From assembly GCF_014873535.1 (NCBI RefSeq), contig NZ_JADBEF010000001.1, positions 7,998,001 to 8,062,000 of the forward strand: a stretch of 64,000 bases of DNA, given 5' to 3'. Positions 1 to 7,716 of the stretch are shown one piece after another. How positions within the stretch are numbered: position 1 is the first letter of the stretch; each line of letters begins with the position of its first letter. Under the pieces are notes generated by a model that saw only the letters and a list, made by a program, of their open reading frames with translations, did no database searches and had not been told where the DNA came from. The DNA comes from Nonomuraea africana (GTDB lineage: Bacteria; Actinomycetota; Actinomycetes; Streptosporangiales; Streptosporangiaceae). The position numbers and the translations under genes are program-made.

Positions 1-465
1 CCGGCCGCACTTGGGCTTAATGCCCAATTTTTGCGCTCGATCGTCAAAGTGTCGCGTGGTGTATTCAGTCCAGGAGTCCATCTGATGCTTACTCCTCGAG
101 GGGACGATATTACTATCACCGCCCGACTGCAAGAAGGGCGTAAATACCTGGAGACCGACCCGGAGATCCTGTTCTCGCGATACGGTACTGCCAGGCAAAC
201 CTGGACGCTAGTCGGCTCCATTGGAGCCTACTCGCAGAGTGTATCCAGCAGTGATTTGGACCAGCACTCTTTCATGGAAGGCGACACCATCAGTCGATCT
301 AAGTTCGCTGGTTACATTAATAAATTCATGCAGCTCATAGGCTATCAGGGATTGGCTGACATGCCACAATTCCCTGGGTTTTCTATTGTCCCTCTCGCTG
401 CCTATCGAACCATTGTAGGGCCTCGGCTTGTAGAAATTGAAAAGCAAGGCGAAGCTAGAGTTTAA
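1..465 (+). CDS. Hypothetical protein, 5' end outside window
   Basis: The reading frame is open from the first base of the window, so the gene very probably starts upstream; the first in-frame start codon is a TTG at 31. At least 144 residues are visible and the frame ends with TAA. Base composition is clearly less GC-rich than most of the window, which suggests acquired DNA. The C-terminal part (FSIVPLAAYR and following) vaguely recalls DUF6414 proteins, but I cannot confirm a family. It lies upstream of the IS-disrupted region and no function is proposed. Confidence 0.55.
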   Translation, partial: PAALGLNAQFLRSIVKVSRGVFSPGVHLMLTPRGDDITITARLQEGRKYLETDPEILFSRYGTARQTWTLVGSIGAYSQSVSSSDLDQHSFMEGDTISRSKFAGYINKFMQLIGYQGLADMPQFPGFSIVPLAAYRTIVGPRLVEIEKQGEARV

Positions 466-564
466 GACTATACGCCTCAGTTACCTTCGTGTAGGGCGGG
501 CTGCCGCCCCGCTTCCGGTGCTCGGGCCTGGAGGCCCTGTGCTCCGGATCGGGTTGCCATCGAG

Positions 565-777
565 TTACCTGCCTACCGCTGGTTGCCGTGACTTCTGGTG
601 CCTGATCTCAGCCTGTAGATGCTCGGCCAGTTCCTCCAAGGTCTCTCCGCAACGTACGTTGGAGAGTCCGCTGATCTTGGGCATGAAGTTGACTCGCATG
701 GCGACCCAGCCACCGGACATGTCGGTGATCTGCCAGCCGGGGAATCTGTTGAGCAGTTGCTGCACGGTCAGGGGCAC
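565..777 (-). CDS. Small conserved actinobacterial protein, second gene of an IS-disrupted pair
   Basis: I start this 70-residue protein at the GTG at 777 because it overlaps by 10 bases the end of the upstream gene as reconstructed without the IS element; that is the pattern of translational coupling. The frame also stays open upstream to 894, but that extension runs into the IS end. The protein carries a compact PGW-x-I-x-D-x(2)-GGWVAMR core and a C-terminal helix (ETLEELAEHLQAEIRHQ). It resembles small proteins found beside HTH regulators in actinomycetes, and an HTH gene does lie divergently at 2568. Expression may be cut off by the insertion in the upstream gene. Function unknown. Confidence 0.55.
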   Translation of the reverse strand: MPLTVQQLLNRFPGWQITDMSGGWVAMRVNFMPKISGLSNVRCGETLEELAEHLQAEIRHQKSRQPAVGR

Positions 778-864
778 GGCTGTGCTCCGGCGATCAGTGA
801 TGAGAGCGGATGCGACATGCGCAGTTGCGTGTAGCGAAGGGCGACTCGGTGGGCGGCGCGGGCC

Positions 865-892
865 GGCTGGGTGACAGGGCTGAAGCGTTCTC
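865..892. repeat. Left end of ISAs1-family element: target duplication plus terminal inverted repeat
   Basis: Bases 865-874 read GGCTGGGTGA and are repeated exactly at 2230-2239, forming a 10-bp target-site duplication. Bases 875-892 read CAGGGCTGAAGCGTTCTC and are the perfect reverse complement of 2212-2229. The inverted repeat overlaps the transposase stop codon by two bases. A duplication of 8-10 bp is typical of the ISAs1 family. Confidence 0.93.
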
Positions 893-2229
893 ATGTGGCG
901 AGACCGAGTAGCTGAAGCCCGTCGCCTGGGTGGCTGCGGTAGTGGTCAGTGGCGGCGCTGATGTTGGTCCAGCCGATCAGGCGGGCCAGGCCGATGGCCA
1001 GGTTGCGCAGGCTCGCCAGGATGCGTGGAGCGGCGCCTTTCCGCACTCTGCAGGCGTCTTCGTGGTAGGTGACGTCGCGGATGTGGTGCAGGGCCTCGAT
1101 GCTCCAGTGGCCGCGGATGAGGGTGGCGAGGTGGGCGTGGATGACCCGGCCCGGCGGGAGACTGGTGACGGCGTAGATCGTGACGATGGTGGTCTTGCCG
1201 CTCTTGTGGTCGGTGCGGCGGCGCTTGACCTGGATGGCCTGCAGGGCGTGCGGGAAGGGCAGGCCCGGGCGGGCGGTGCAGATCTTCATGCGGCGGATCT
1301 CGCGGCGGCCATGCCCGGTCTCGTCGGTGCGGTCATTGAGGATGGCCTCGCGCCAGGGCAGGGCCTTGAGTCGGCGGTGCAGGGTGGGCTGGTTGCCCTT
1401 GACGACGAGCAGGTAGTGGCCGCCGGCGGCGACGATCTGGCGGGCATGTTCGTGCTGGGTGTGCAGGGCGTCGGCGGTGATCACCACGCCGGACAGATTC
1501 AGGTCGGCCAGCAGCGGCGTGAACGCGGGGATCTCGTTGCTCTTGGCCTGGATCTGGGCTTGGGCCACGACGGTCTGGGTGTCGTGGCGGACGGCGGCCA
1601 GCAGGTGGGTTACGCCGTCACCGGTGCGGCTGCCGCGCAGCGTCTTGCCGTCCACGGCCAGGCCGAGTAGCGGTTGTCGGGTGCTGGGGGTGGGCGGTGC
1701 GGCGCAGGCGGCCAGCTTGGTCAGATAGGCGCAGGTCGCGGTGTCGAAGGCGTCGCCGTCCAGGCGGGCCAGCAGCCGTCCCAGGGTGCTGGCGGCCAGC
1801 CGCGTCGCGGCGGGCAGGCCGAGCTGGACGCGTAGTTCAGGGTCGCATCCGGTGATGAATCTGGTGATCTTCGCCAGGGAGGTGGCGCCGCCGAGTACGG
1901 CGAGCAAGGCTAAGGCCAGCAGCGGTCCGAGTTGGTAGCGGCGCCCGCGACGGTTACGTGGGTCGGGTACGGCATCCAGGACATCGGCCAACGCGGGCAG
2001 GTCGGTCAGGTCCGTCATCGGGTCGGTGGTGGTGACGTGCTCCAGGTGGCGGGAGAGCACGTCGATCGGGGAAGATGGCACGCGAACGCGGCCCCTGTTC
2101 TTGATCGACTGGCTAGACACCGACGATCATCAGGGGTCGCGTTTGTCATCTCCGCACCGGGGCGCCCTCAACCACCTGCCCGTCTACAGGGCTACGACCG
2201 TCTCACCAGCCGAGAACGCTTCAGCCCTG
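875..2229 (-). mobile_element. Intact ISAs1-family insertion sequence, 1355 bp
   Basis: The element is bounded by perfect 18-bp inverted repeats and a 10-bp direct repeat, and it carries one full-length transposase gene. Its length and structure fit ISAs1. The exact ends and intact target duplication suggest a relatively recent, unrearranged insertion. It interrupts a small gene whose reading frame is restored when the element is removed. Confidence 0.93.
891..2081 (-). CDS. ISAs1-family transposase
   Basis: This DDE transposase acts in cut-and-paste movement of the surrounding element. The start is placed at the GTG at 2081 (VPSSPIDVL), as in family members, with an AGGGG nine bases upstream; a further GTG at 2120 is also in frame. 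The product is 396 residues. The N-terminal LADVLDAVPDPRNRRG motif is typical of the family. The catalytic acids are visible in VDGKTLRGS, ITADALHTQ and DVTYHEDACRVR, followed by the conserved RNLAIGLARL helix. No frameshift or stop is seen, so it could be active. Confidence 0.93.
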   Translation of the reverse strand: MPSSPIDVLSRHLEHVTTTDPMTDLTDLPALADVLDAVPDPRNRRGRRYQLGPLLALALLAVLGGATSLAKITRFITGCDPELRVQLGLPAATRLAASTLGRLLARLDGDAFDTATCAYLTKLAACAAPPTPSTRQPLLGLAVDGKTLRGSRTGDGVTHLLAAVRHDTQTVVAQAQIQAKSNEIPAFTPLLADLNLSGVVITADALHTQHEHARQIVAAGGHYLLVVKGNQPTLHRRLKALPWREAILNDRTDETGHGRREIRRMKICTARPGLPFPHALQAIQVKRRRTDHKSGKTTIVTIYAVTSLPPGRVIHAHLATLIRGHWSIEALHHIRDVTYHEDACRVRKGAAPRILASLRNLAIGLARLIGWTNISAATDHYRSHPGDGLQLLGLAT

Positions 2230-2239
2230 GGCTGGGTGA
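2212..2239. repeat. Right end of ISAs1-family element: inverted repeat plus target duplication
   Basis: Bases 2212-2229 (GAGAACGCTTCAGCCCTG) are the exact reverse complement of 875-892. They are followed at 2230-2239 by the second copy of the 10-base duplication GGCTGGGTGA. Confidence 0.93.
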
Positions 2240-2567
2240 AGGGGTGTCCTGCGTAGATCGGTCGGTGTCTGCGTGGGTTCCAGCCGGTGCGCCACCAGTA
2301 CGTGACGTCCGCGCACCAAACGATCAGGCCGACCCAGACCGACACCATGGGCGTGCCGTAGTCGTGATGGACGTCGGCAGTGATTCCCTCTTCCGCAAGG
2401 GCGGCGGCCAGTTGTGGTGCGGCGGCCAAGGGGTGAGGCGGCAGTTCGCTCATCTACTGAGCGTTGCCGTCATGAAACCGCAGGTGAACGGCCTAGTGCT
2501 GCTGGTGGTACGGGTATTCCCGTCACGAATATCGGTACGGCCGAGGTTGGCGGCTTAACCTAGCGTT

Positions 2568-3809
2568 GTGACCCAGATACCGCCGCAGTTCTGGTCCGGG
2601 CCAGTCGTGGCTGCCGCTCTCGCCGAGTGCGATCTACCAACCATCCTCGAAGAGGTGCGGCGGGCGCACGGTTGGACGCAGGGCCAGCTCGCTGAGGCGG
2701 TTGGCTACTCCCAGAGTTGGGTGTCCAAGGTGTTGCGTGGTCGTCAGCCGCTCACTGTGGACCAGGTTCGGGAGACATCCATCCAGATCGGGGTGCCGCT
2801 TCACTTGCTCCGATTCGGAGCCCGAGGAGATGACGATCCGACGAAGCGCAGAGATTTCGGCAAGGCGCTGGCGTTGACCGCGCTGGCGGGCGTGGCCCTG
2901 CCCAAGCGTCCCGATGTGGACGAGACGACGGCCGCCACGCTGACCAGCATCACCGGCGCTCAGCGTCGGTTGGAGGCGGTCACGCCTGCACGCGAACTCG
3001 CCAGGTCGGCTGTGGCGCAGGTCGATCTCGCGAGCCGCGTTCTCGGCCGCGCGTCGCGATCTGCGCACGCCGAAGAGATCCGGGCCGGTCTGAGCGAGGC
3101 GGCGGGCTTCGCGGCCTGGGTGCATGCCGACATGCAGGACACCGGTTCGGCGCGCCTCTACTACCGTCGCGCCGTCGACAGTGCACGACAGGCCAACCAT
3201 GCGCTGCTGGCCGCCTACATGATCGGCAGTCTGGCCGCGTTCGAGATCGACGCCGACGATCCGCTGATCGGACTGAATCTCTTGGCGCGGGCGCGGCGGG
3301 AGATCGGTGAGCGGCCACCGGCCATCGCTCGCGCGTGGCTGTCGAGTCTCGAAGCGCTCGGCCATGCGACCGCGCGGGACGAGGCGGCAGCGCTTCAGGC
3401 GTTGAGTGCGGCTGAGGCGGCGATACGAGCTGGTCAGCGGGCCGTCGCGCCGCCCTGGCCGTGGGTGTTCCCCTTCGATCATGCGAAGCTGGCGGGTTAT
3501 CGGGCCCTGGTGATGGTACGGCTCAAGCGGCCGGTCGAGGCCGTTGCCGCCTTCAACGAGTCGCTTTCGTCGGCCCAACCCGGTGCCAAACAGCGAGGTG
3601 TGCTCATGACGGAGGTGGCGACGGCTGAGGCGATGTCGGGGCGCTACGAGGAGGCGCTGTATCTGGCGTCCAATGCACTCACTGTGGCGACGACGTATGG
3701 CTCTGAGCGTGTCCTGCACCGGGTCAAGAACTTCCGCCGGTCGTATGCCGGGCCGTCGTCCAGCGCTCTGCGCTCGTTCGACGAACGTCTTCACGCCATT
3801 TCGATCTAG
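2568..3809 (+). CDS. Helix-turn-helix regulator with TPR-like repeats
   Basis: The protein has 413 residues and starts at GTG. An XRE-type helix-turn-helix spans roughly residues 25-80, seen in RRAHGWTQGQLAEAVGYSQS followed by WVSKVLRGRQPLT. The rest is alanine-rich and helical, of the TPR type seen in actinobacterial HTH regulators that bind peptides or partner proteins. It is followed eight bases later by a SLOG-type gene, and this pairing looks like an operon. It is divergent from the IS-split gene pair, so it may once have controlled it; that is inference. No signal peptide or membrane segment is seen. Confidence 0.85.
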   Translation: MTQIPPQFWSGPVVAAALAECDLPTILEEVRRAHGWTQGQLAEAVGYSQSWVSKVLRGRQPLTVDQVRETSIQIGVPLHLLRFGARGDDDPTKRRDFGKALALTALAGVALPKRPDVDETTAATLTSITGAQRRLEAVTPARELARSAVAQVDLASRVLGRASRSAHAEEIRAGLSEAAGFAAWVHADMQDTGSARLYYRRAVDSARQANHALLAAYMIGSLAAFEIDADDPLIGLNLLARARREIGERPPAIARAWLSSLEALGHATARDEAAALQALSAAEAAIRAGQRAVAPPWPWVFPFDHAKLAGYRALVMVRLKRPVEAVAAFNESLSSAQPGAKQRGVLMTEVATAEAMSGRYEEALYLASNALTVATTYGSERVLHRVKNFRRSYAGPSSSALRSFDERLHAISI

Positions 3810-3816
3810 GGGGATC

Positions 3817-4293
3817 ATGGTTCGCATCGCTGTGTCCGGCCATCGGGGCTTGCCGGAGGAGACCGCCGTACTGATCGACGGGGCGGTACGTAAGGCGCTT
3901 GCGGAGTACGGCTCGGGTATCACCGGGTTGTCCTGTCTGGCGGATGGGGCCGATCAGATCTTCGCTCGTGCGGTACTCGATTTCGGTGGCGTGCTGGAGG
4001 CCGTGATCCCGGCCAAGGAGTATCGGGACGGGCTGCCGGGCGAGTGCCATGCTGCGTATGACGAGTTACTGGGCCGGACGGTCCGGACTCACCGGCTGGA
4101 CTTTGTGGAGTCCACCGCGGAATCGCACATGGCGGCCAGCGCGCGGATGCTGGACGACGTCGATGTGTTGTTCGCCGTCTGGGACGGGCAGCCCGCCCGA
4201 GGTTATGGCGGGACTGCGGACGTGGTGGCCGAGGCGCGGCGGCGGGAGGTGCCCGTCCGGGTGATCTGGCCCGATGGGGCCCGGCGAGATTAG
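3817..4293 (+). CDS. SLOG/DprA-like Rossmann-fold protein
   Basis: I start this 158-residue protein at the ATG at 3817, just after the HTH gene stop; the frame extends further upstream but overlaps that gene. The N-terminal VRIAVSGHRGL and the GLSCLADGADQIFARAV segment match the nucleotide-binding loops of the SLOG superfamily (DprA and LOG relatives). LFAVWDGQPARGYGGTADVV resembles the C-terminal phosphate-binding region. Members are thought to bind nucleotides or nucleotide-derived signals. Tight linkage to the HTH-TPR regulator suggests a common sensory role, but the ligand is unknown. Confidence 0.75.
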   Translation: MVRIAVSGHRGLPEETAVLIDGAVRKALAEYGSGITGLSCLADGADQIFARAVLDFGGVLEAVIPAKEYRDGLPGECHAAYDELLGRTVRTHRLDFVESTAESHMAASARMLDDVDVLFAVWDGQPARGYGGTADVVAEARRREVPVRVIWPDGARRD

Positions 4294-4347
4294 GAGCCTC
4301 TCGGCGCTAGGTACCTGGTCAGGCGGCTGATAGGCCTCTAGGTGAGC

Positions 4348-4382
4348 CTCTAGACCTAGAGGTGATCTCTCTAGGTCTAGAG
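4348..4382. terminator. Strong inverted repeat between convergent genes
   Basis: CTCTAGACCTAGAG (4348-4361) is the exact reverse complement of CTCTAGGTCTAGAG (4369-4382), with a 7-base loop. It sits between the 3' ends of the SLOG gene (+) and the replication-initiator remnant (-), so a bidirectional terminator is the simplest reading. Each arm is itself nearly palindromic and a further CCTCTAGG lies at 4335-4342, so a protein-binding or attachment site is an alternative. Confidence 0.55.
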
Positions 4383-4391
4383 ACACGGGCC

Positions 4392-5250
4392 CTATCGGTT
4401 CTCGCTTGCTTGCTGTCGTGCAATCCTGCGAGCGGTGGCGATCCGTGGGCGAGCTACCTCGGCCCAGAAAGCCTCTCCGTGGCGGTGGCCGTTTCCGGCA
4501 TAGTGCCATTCGCCCACCGTCACGGTTTTCTCCGGATCGGGAGGCGGAGTGCCCGTGATCAGCCGGGCTTGCTCGGCGCGGAAGTCGGCGCGGGCCTGTC
4601 GTATGTCCCCGAGTCTGATCGAGTAGTGGCGGGACTTGGTGGAGAAGTGTCCCCGGTAGCCGAGCATATGCGCCCACTGTCGCAGGAGCAGGGTTGTAGG
4701 GCTGGAGCTCGGCGAGGCTGAAACAGGTGTAGATCATGCGGCGGGTGTGCTCGGTGACCTCCAGACCGGCGATCTGTCCGGCATGCCGAATCGGACGGTC
4801 TACGGTGCCTGCGGACTCGGCTCCCTTGGTCGCGTACTTGGCCACGTACGCGGCGACTCGCTGATCGCTCAGTTCGCCCAGTTCGGCCGAGACGTAGACC
4901 GGTCGTACGTCGAGCTGATCGCCCCACCGGACGGGCGAGGGCGGTCCGTCCTTTATTCGGACCGCGACCTGACCGGCGGTCTGGCGTATGGCCCGGTCGA
5001 GCAGGTCGATCGTGATGTGGTCCGGAGGGCGGTCGGCTGGTCCGTCCGGTCCGTCGAGCCTGACGACGGCATGGAAGTGGACCAGGCCGCGAGCTTGATA
5101 CTCGGCGACCTTGGCGTATGAGAGGCGGACTGTCCGGCGTAGCTCCATTCGGGTGATGCCGAGCAGGCGGGCCAGGACGCTCGGCACGGTCTTGGTGAAC
5201 TCCCGCCAGAGCATGCCTGCGTTCGGAGCGGGCTTGGCGGCGCTGAGCGG
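4392..5250 (-). pseudogene. Replication initiator of pSAM2/RepSA type, 5'-truncated and frameshifted
   Basis: The minus strand shows LSYAKVAEYQARGLVHFHAVVRLDG, VRWGDQLDVRPV and VAAYVAKYATKGAES, the hallmark blocks of actinomycete integrative-element replication initiators. Near 4695-4710 the frame changes: the diagnostic C-terminal block WAHMLGYRGHFSTKSRHYS continues in another frame (4392-4667), so a single-base indel is present. The N-terminal third is missing and the upstream end abuts the integrase remnant near 5250. The boundary is approximate. Such initiators drive replication of excised integrative elements; this one is almost certainly non-functional. Confidence 0.8.
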
Positions 5251-6539
5251 CAGCGGTGAAGCCTTGAGCCTCGGTGCGGAGGCGGGCGATGCGCTTCTCA
5301 AGCTCCGGTGCTGTTGAGAAGAACAGCTCGTTCGTGATGTTGCCCGCCGTCCACTGCACACGTAGCTCCTCCAGGCGGGTCTTCGCGCCCTCGTACTCCG
5401 CCTGGCCCGGCCACTCGGCTGGAGCGGCGGACGCGGCGAGTTGGACCTGTTCCAGCTTGGCGAGTACTGCTTCCGATATGAAGAGATCGACCATGTCGCC
5501 GCGCCGTCCGAGACCGCCGCAGCCACCAGCGGTCTTGCCGGGACAGATGTAGATGTGCTGGACGCAGTCCTTGCTGTGGGTGACGCGTAGTGAGGTGTTG
5601 CATAGGGAGCCGTCAGGCTGGGCACGGCCACAGCGGAGGAAGCCGGTGAGCAGGTAATTCGGCTCGCGGAAGTCCGGTGTGAGGATGTGGCCGATACGCC
5701 CGTCCCGGTGGATGTGGTGGCCTCTGCGGGCATCGAAGATGTTCTTGACCGCCATCCACTGTTCGGGTGTCACGATCGGTTCCCACTGCCCGACGACGGG
5801 GTTGCCCGCTGCGTCCCGGACGAGTTCGCCGTTGATCTCCCGCCAACCGCAGATGCGGGGATTCTGAACGGTGATCTTGAGCGAAGCGGAGGTCCACTCA
5901 TTGCCCAGCGAGGTCTTCGCTCCCTCTCGGCGCCACTGGTTGGTGATGGAGTGCAGCGAGCGGCCTGCGATGAGGTCCAGCACCGCCTGTCGTACGAGAG
6001 GTGCCTCATTGGGGTCGAGGGAGAGGCGGTCGGGCTTCCATCCGAACGGGCGCGTACCGCCGACGGGGAGTCCTTGCTCGGCGCGCGTCCGATGCGAGCG
6101 GCGCATGCGGCGCTGCATCTTGCGGACCTCCATCTTGGAGATCACCGCACCGAAGAGGCCCATGCTCTCGGTGTCCTCGCTGTACAGATCCTTCGGGCCG
6201 CGAGCGTCGGCGAACACGCGGCCGTCCTGGTACGTGATCGCTTCAACGAAGCGCTCGTAGTCACCGGGCCGCCGGGCGAGGCGGTCTTCGGCGACGATCA
6301 CGACGCCTTGGACTGCCGTACCGTTGGGCAGTTCGCCGGCCCGTAGAACTCGTAGCATGGCCTCGAAGTCGTCGCGTACGACGTCGGCCTTCGCTGCTGA
6401 CTTGTCGTTGTCCGTGTACTCGTGGACGACCGTCCACCCCTGCCGTTCCGCCGTCTCCCGGTTGAGGCGGTGCTGGTCCTGCACCCCATGCTCATCCCGC
6501 CTTATGTCGGCGGAAATGCGAGCGTAGGAGACGACCGGG
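5250..6539 (-). pseudogene. Large serine integrase, defective at both ends
   Basis: Visible domains in order are: the resolvase catalytic domain (YARISAD with the presumed nucleophile Ser, then VQDQHRLNRETAERQGW and VIVAEDRLARRPGDYERF), a recombinase domain (RPFGWKPDRLSLDPNEAPLV onward), and a Cys-rich zinc ribbon with CPGKTAGGCGG. A coiled-coil start follows. The C-terminal tail is lost near 5250 where replication-initiator sequence begins. At the 5' end, the catalytic Ser lies upstream of the first in-frame start (GTG at 6484), and no start codon exists between it and an in-frame TGA. A well-placed ATG preceded by GGAGAG is one base out of frame. Inactive as it stands. Confidence 0.8.
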
Positions 6540-6568
6540 ACATTGGGATGTAACTCTCCTCACATGAA

Positions 6569-6688
6569 TTGTTGCGGAGAGTCAAGTTCTACCACCAGCA
6601 ATATTTGTGGAAGAACCCGAACGGCTACTGTGGCATCGGTGGCACCGGAGTGTCCTGCCCGGTGGGCGTGGCGCCTGCCGGCGAGTGA
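6569..6688 (+). CDS. Short peptide with GY-CGIGGTG-SCP motif, copy 1
   Basis: This 39-residue frame starts at tandem TTG codons. It reads FYHQQYLWKNP followed by NGYCGIGGTGVSCPVG and ends APAGE. A near-identical peptide lies at 14039-14227 and a shorter relative at 22224-22301. The stop overlaps by GTGA the start of a partner reading frame (6685), which is also found after copy 2. The two Cys and Gly-rich tail could suit a modified peptide, but no maturation enzyme is visible nearby, so a RiPP assignment is speculation. It lies between the integrase remnant and a terminator, probably as part of a decayed module. I do not recognise the family. Confidence 0.5.
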   Translation: MLRRVKFYHQQYLWKNPNGYCGIGGTGVSCPVGVAPAGE

Positions 6689-6766
6689 TCGGGACCGTCT
6701 TCGCCGAGGTCTCTGCGCTATGGGCGGAGCACATGGGACCGCATCATCAGCGGTGCTCGAGCAAGC
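6685..6766 (+). pseudogene. 5' fragment of peptide-partner gene, copy 1
   Basis: GTG at 6685 overlaps the peptide stop and opens a frame reading VIGTVFAEVSALWAEHMG. This matches VVLDEVSVLWAEHLG after peptide copy 2. Similarity is lost after about 20 residues, and a hairpin follows. Only the first part of the gene survives here. Confidence 0.5.
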
Positions 6767-6788
6767 CCGGCGCCGCTGAGGGCGCCGG
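6767..6788. terminator. Hairpin terminator
   Basis: CCGGCGCC (6767-6774) and GGCGCCGG (6781-6788) form a perfect 8-bp stem with a 6-base loop. It lies 15 bases beyond the stop of the minus-strand membrane protein at 6803 and after the plus-strand peptide module, so it could serve both strands. Confidence 0.6.
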
Positions 6789-6802
6789 CGTTCTCGCTTC
6801 GA

Positions 6803-7489
6803 TCAAGCGGTCGGGGTCGACGCGGCCAGCGCCTCGGCGCGGACCACGTCGGCGGCCGAGCGGCGCAGCAACCGGACGCCGACGAGCACCAGTGGCGCAT
6901 AGCAGGCCAGGGCGACCGCGGCACCCACGTACGCGGGCAGCATCGCCGCCGCCACGAACGGCAGCAGGATCACCGGCACCGTCCACCAGCCGACCACTCC
7001 GGCGCGGGCGAGCCCGGCCATGAGCAGCGGGAGCATGGCGACACCGCACAGGATTCCGGTGAGCCGCCACAGCGCGAGCGACGGATCGGCGGTGACGGTG
7101 TCGAACACCTTCGCCGCGTCGGCGAGCGGCACCGTGTTCGGCATGGCGCCGGTGAACCAGTCGGACAGCAGCATGCCGGACATTTGGATAGCGCCGAAGG
7201 TGGACAATGCCACTCCGGCCGCCGTGAGGCCCCGGCCCCGTCGGCCACGGAGGAGCGTCAAGGTCGCCGGAACGCCGAGCGCGATGAGCACCCAGGCGTA
7301 GTGGAGCAGGTTCGCGGACAGCAGTGACACCCCGTAGTCGGCGGCCAGTGACGCCAGGTAGCGTTCGGACGAGTCGTCCGCCTGCGGCGGCGAGGTGAGC
7401 ATGCCGCCGAACATCAGAGCGGGGGCGAGTACGAGCGCGCCGCCGGCGAGTCGGCGCAGGGGAGTGGAGGCGGTGGCTGTGGCGTCCAT
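6803..7489 (-). CDS. Multi-span membrane protein beside two-component system
   Basis: The protein has 228 residues and several hydrophobic segments (about six), for example in LAGGALVLAPALMFGGMLTS, LLHYAWVLIALGVPATLTLL and VPVILLPFVAAAMLPAYVG. There is no recognisable catalytic motif. It is divergent from the histidine kinase/response regulator pair beginning at 7717, and a similarly placed membrane gene (10423) faces the second kinase. This repeated layout suggests that each is the output or co-sensor of its system. That is inference from position only; the family is not recognised. Confidence 0.75.
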   Translation of the reverse strand: MDATATASTPLRRLAGGALVLAPALMFGGMLTSPPQADDSSERYLASLAADYGVSLLSANLLHYAWVLIALGVPATLTLLRGRRGRGLTAAGVALSTFGAIQMSGMLLSDWFTGAMPNTVPLADAAKVFDTVTADPSLALWRLTGILCGVAMLPLLMAGLARAGVVGWWTVPVILLPFVAAAMLPAYVGAAVALACYAPLVLVGVRLLRRSAADVVRAEALAASTPTA

Positions 7490-7716
7490 CGGGTGTTCCT
7501 TTCAGATATCTCGGTTGAGCTGCCGTAACGCTATGGGCGCGTTCCGGTCCGCCGGATCGGCGTAGCGGGCCGTCCGAAGTGCGATTCCGAGTCACTCATC
7601 CAGCTGCAGGGTCCTCTCCGGAGATGACCCGCGGTCGTATGCCGTCCTCCCCGGGTCTGATCCGCGTTTCGGTCCCGCTCGCTACCGTCGGTGCCCCGAC
7701 GATGAGAGGAGCGGCC

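Larger units (their letters stand above)
768..2453 (-). pseudogene. Small conserved gene split by ISAs1-family element
   Basis: Reading on the minus strand from the ATG at 2453, the frame runs into the right end of the IS at 2229. If the IS and one copy of the 10-bp target duplication are removed (joining 2230 to 864), the frame stays open and ends at a TGA at 768-770. This gives a 106-residue protein. Its N-terminus is MSELPPHPL and it has a central segment with VSVWVGLIVWCADVTYWW. The stop overlaps the GTG start of the next gene. The gene is divergent from the HTH regulator at 2568. The reconstruction follows directly from the sequence; the function is unknown. Confidence 0.75.

Noticed and set aside
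930..1670. Long open frame on the plus strand inside the IS element
   Set aside because: It is antisense to the transposase, whose motifs and inverted repeats are clear; the plus-strand translation has only low-complexity Gly/Val/Ala-rich sequence.
2634..3923. 429-codon minus-strand frame over the HTH regulator
   Set aside because: It is Arg/His-rich with no domain, and the plus-strand protein has a clear helix-turn-helix.
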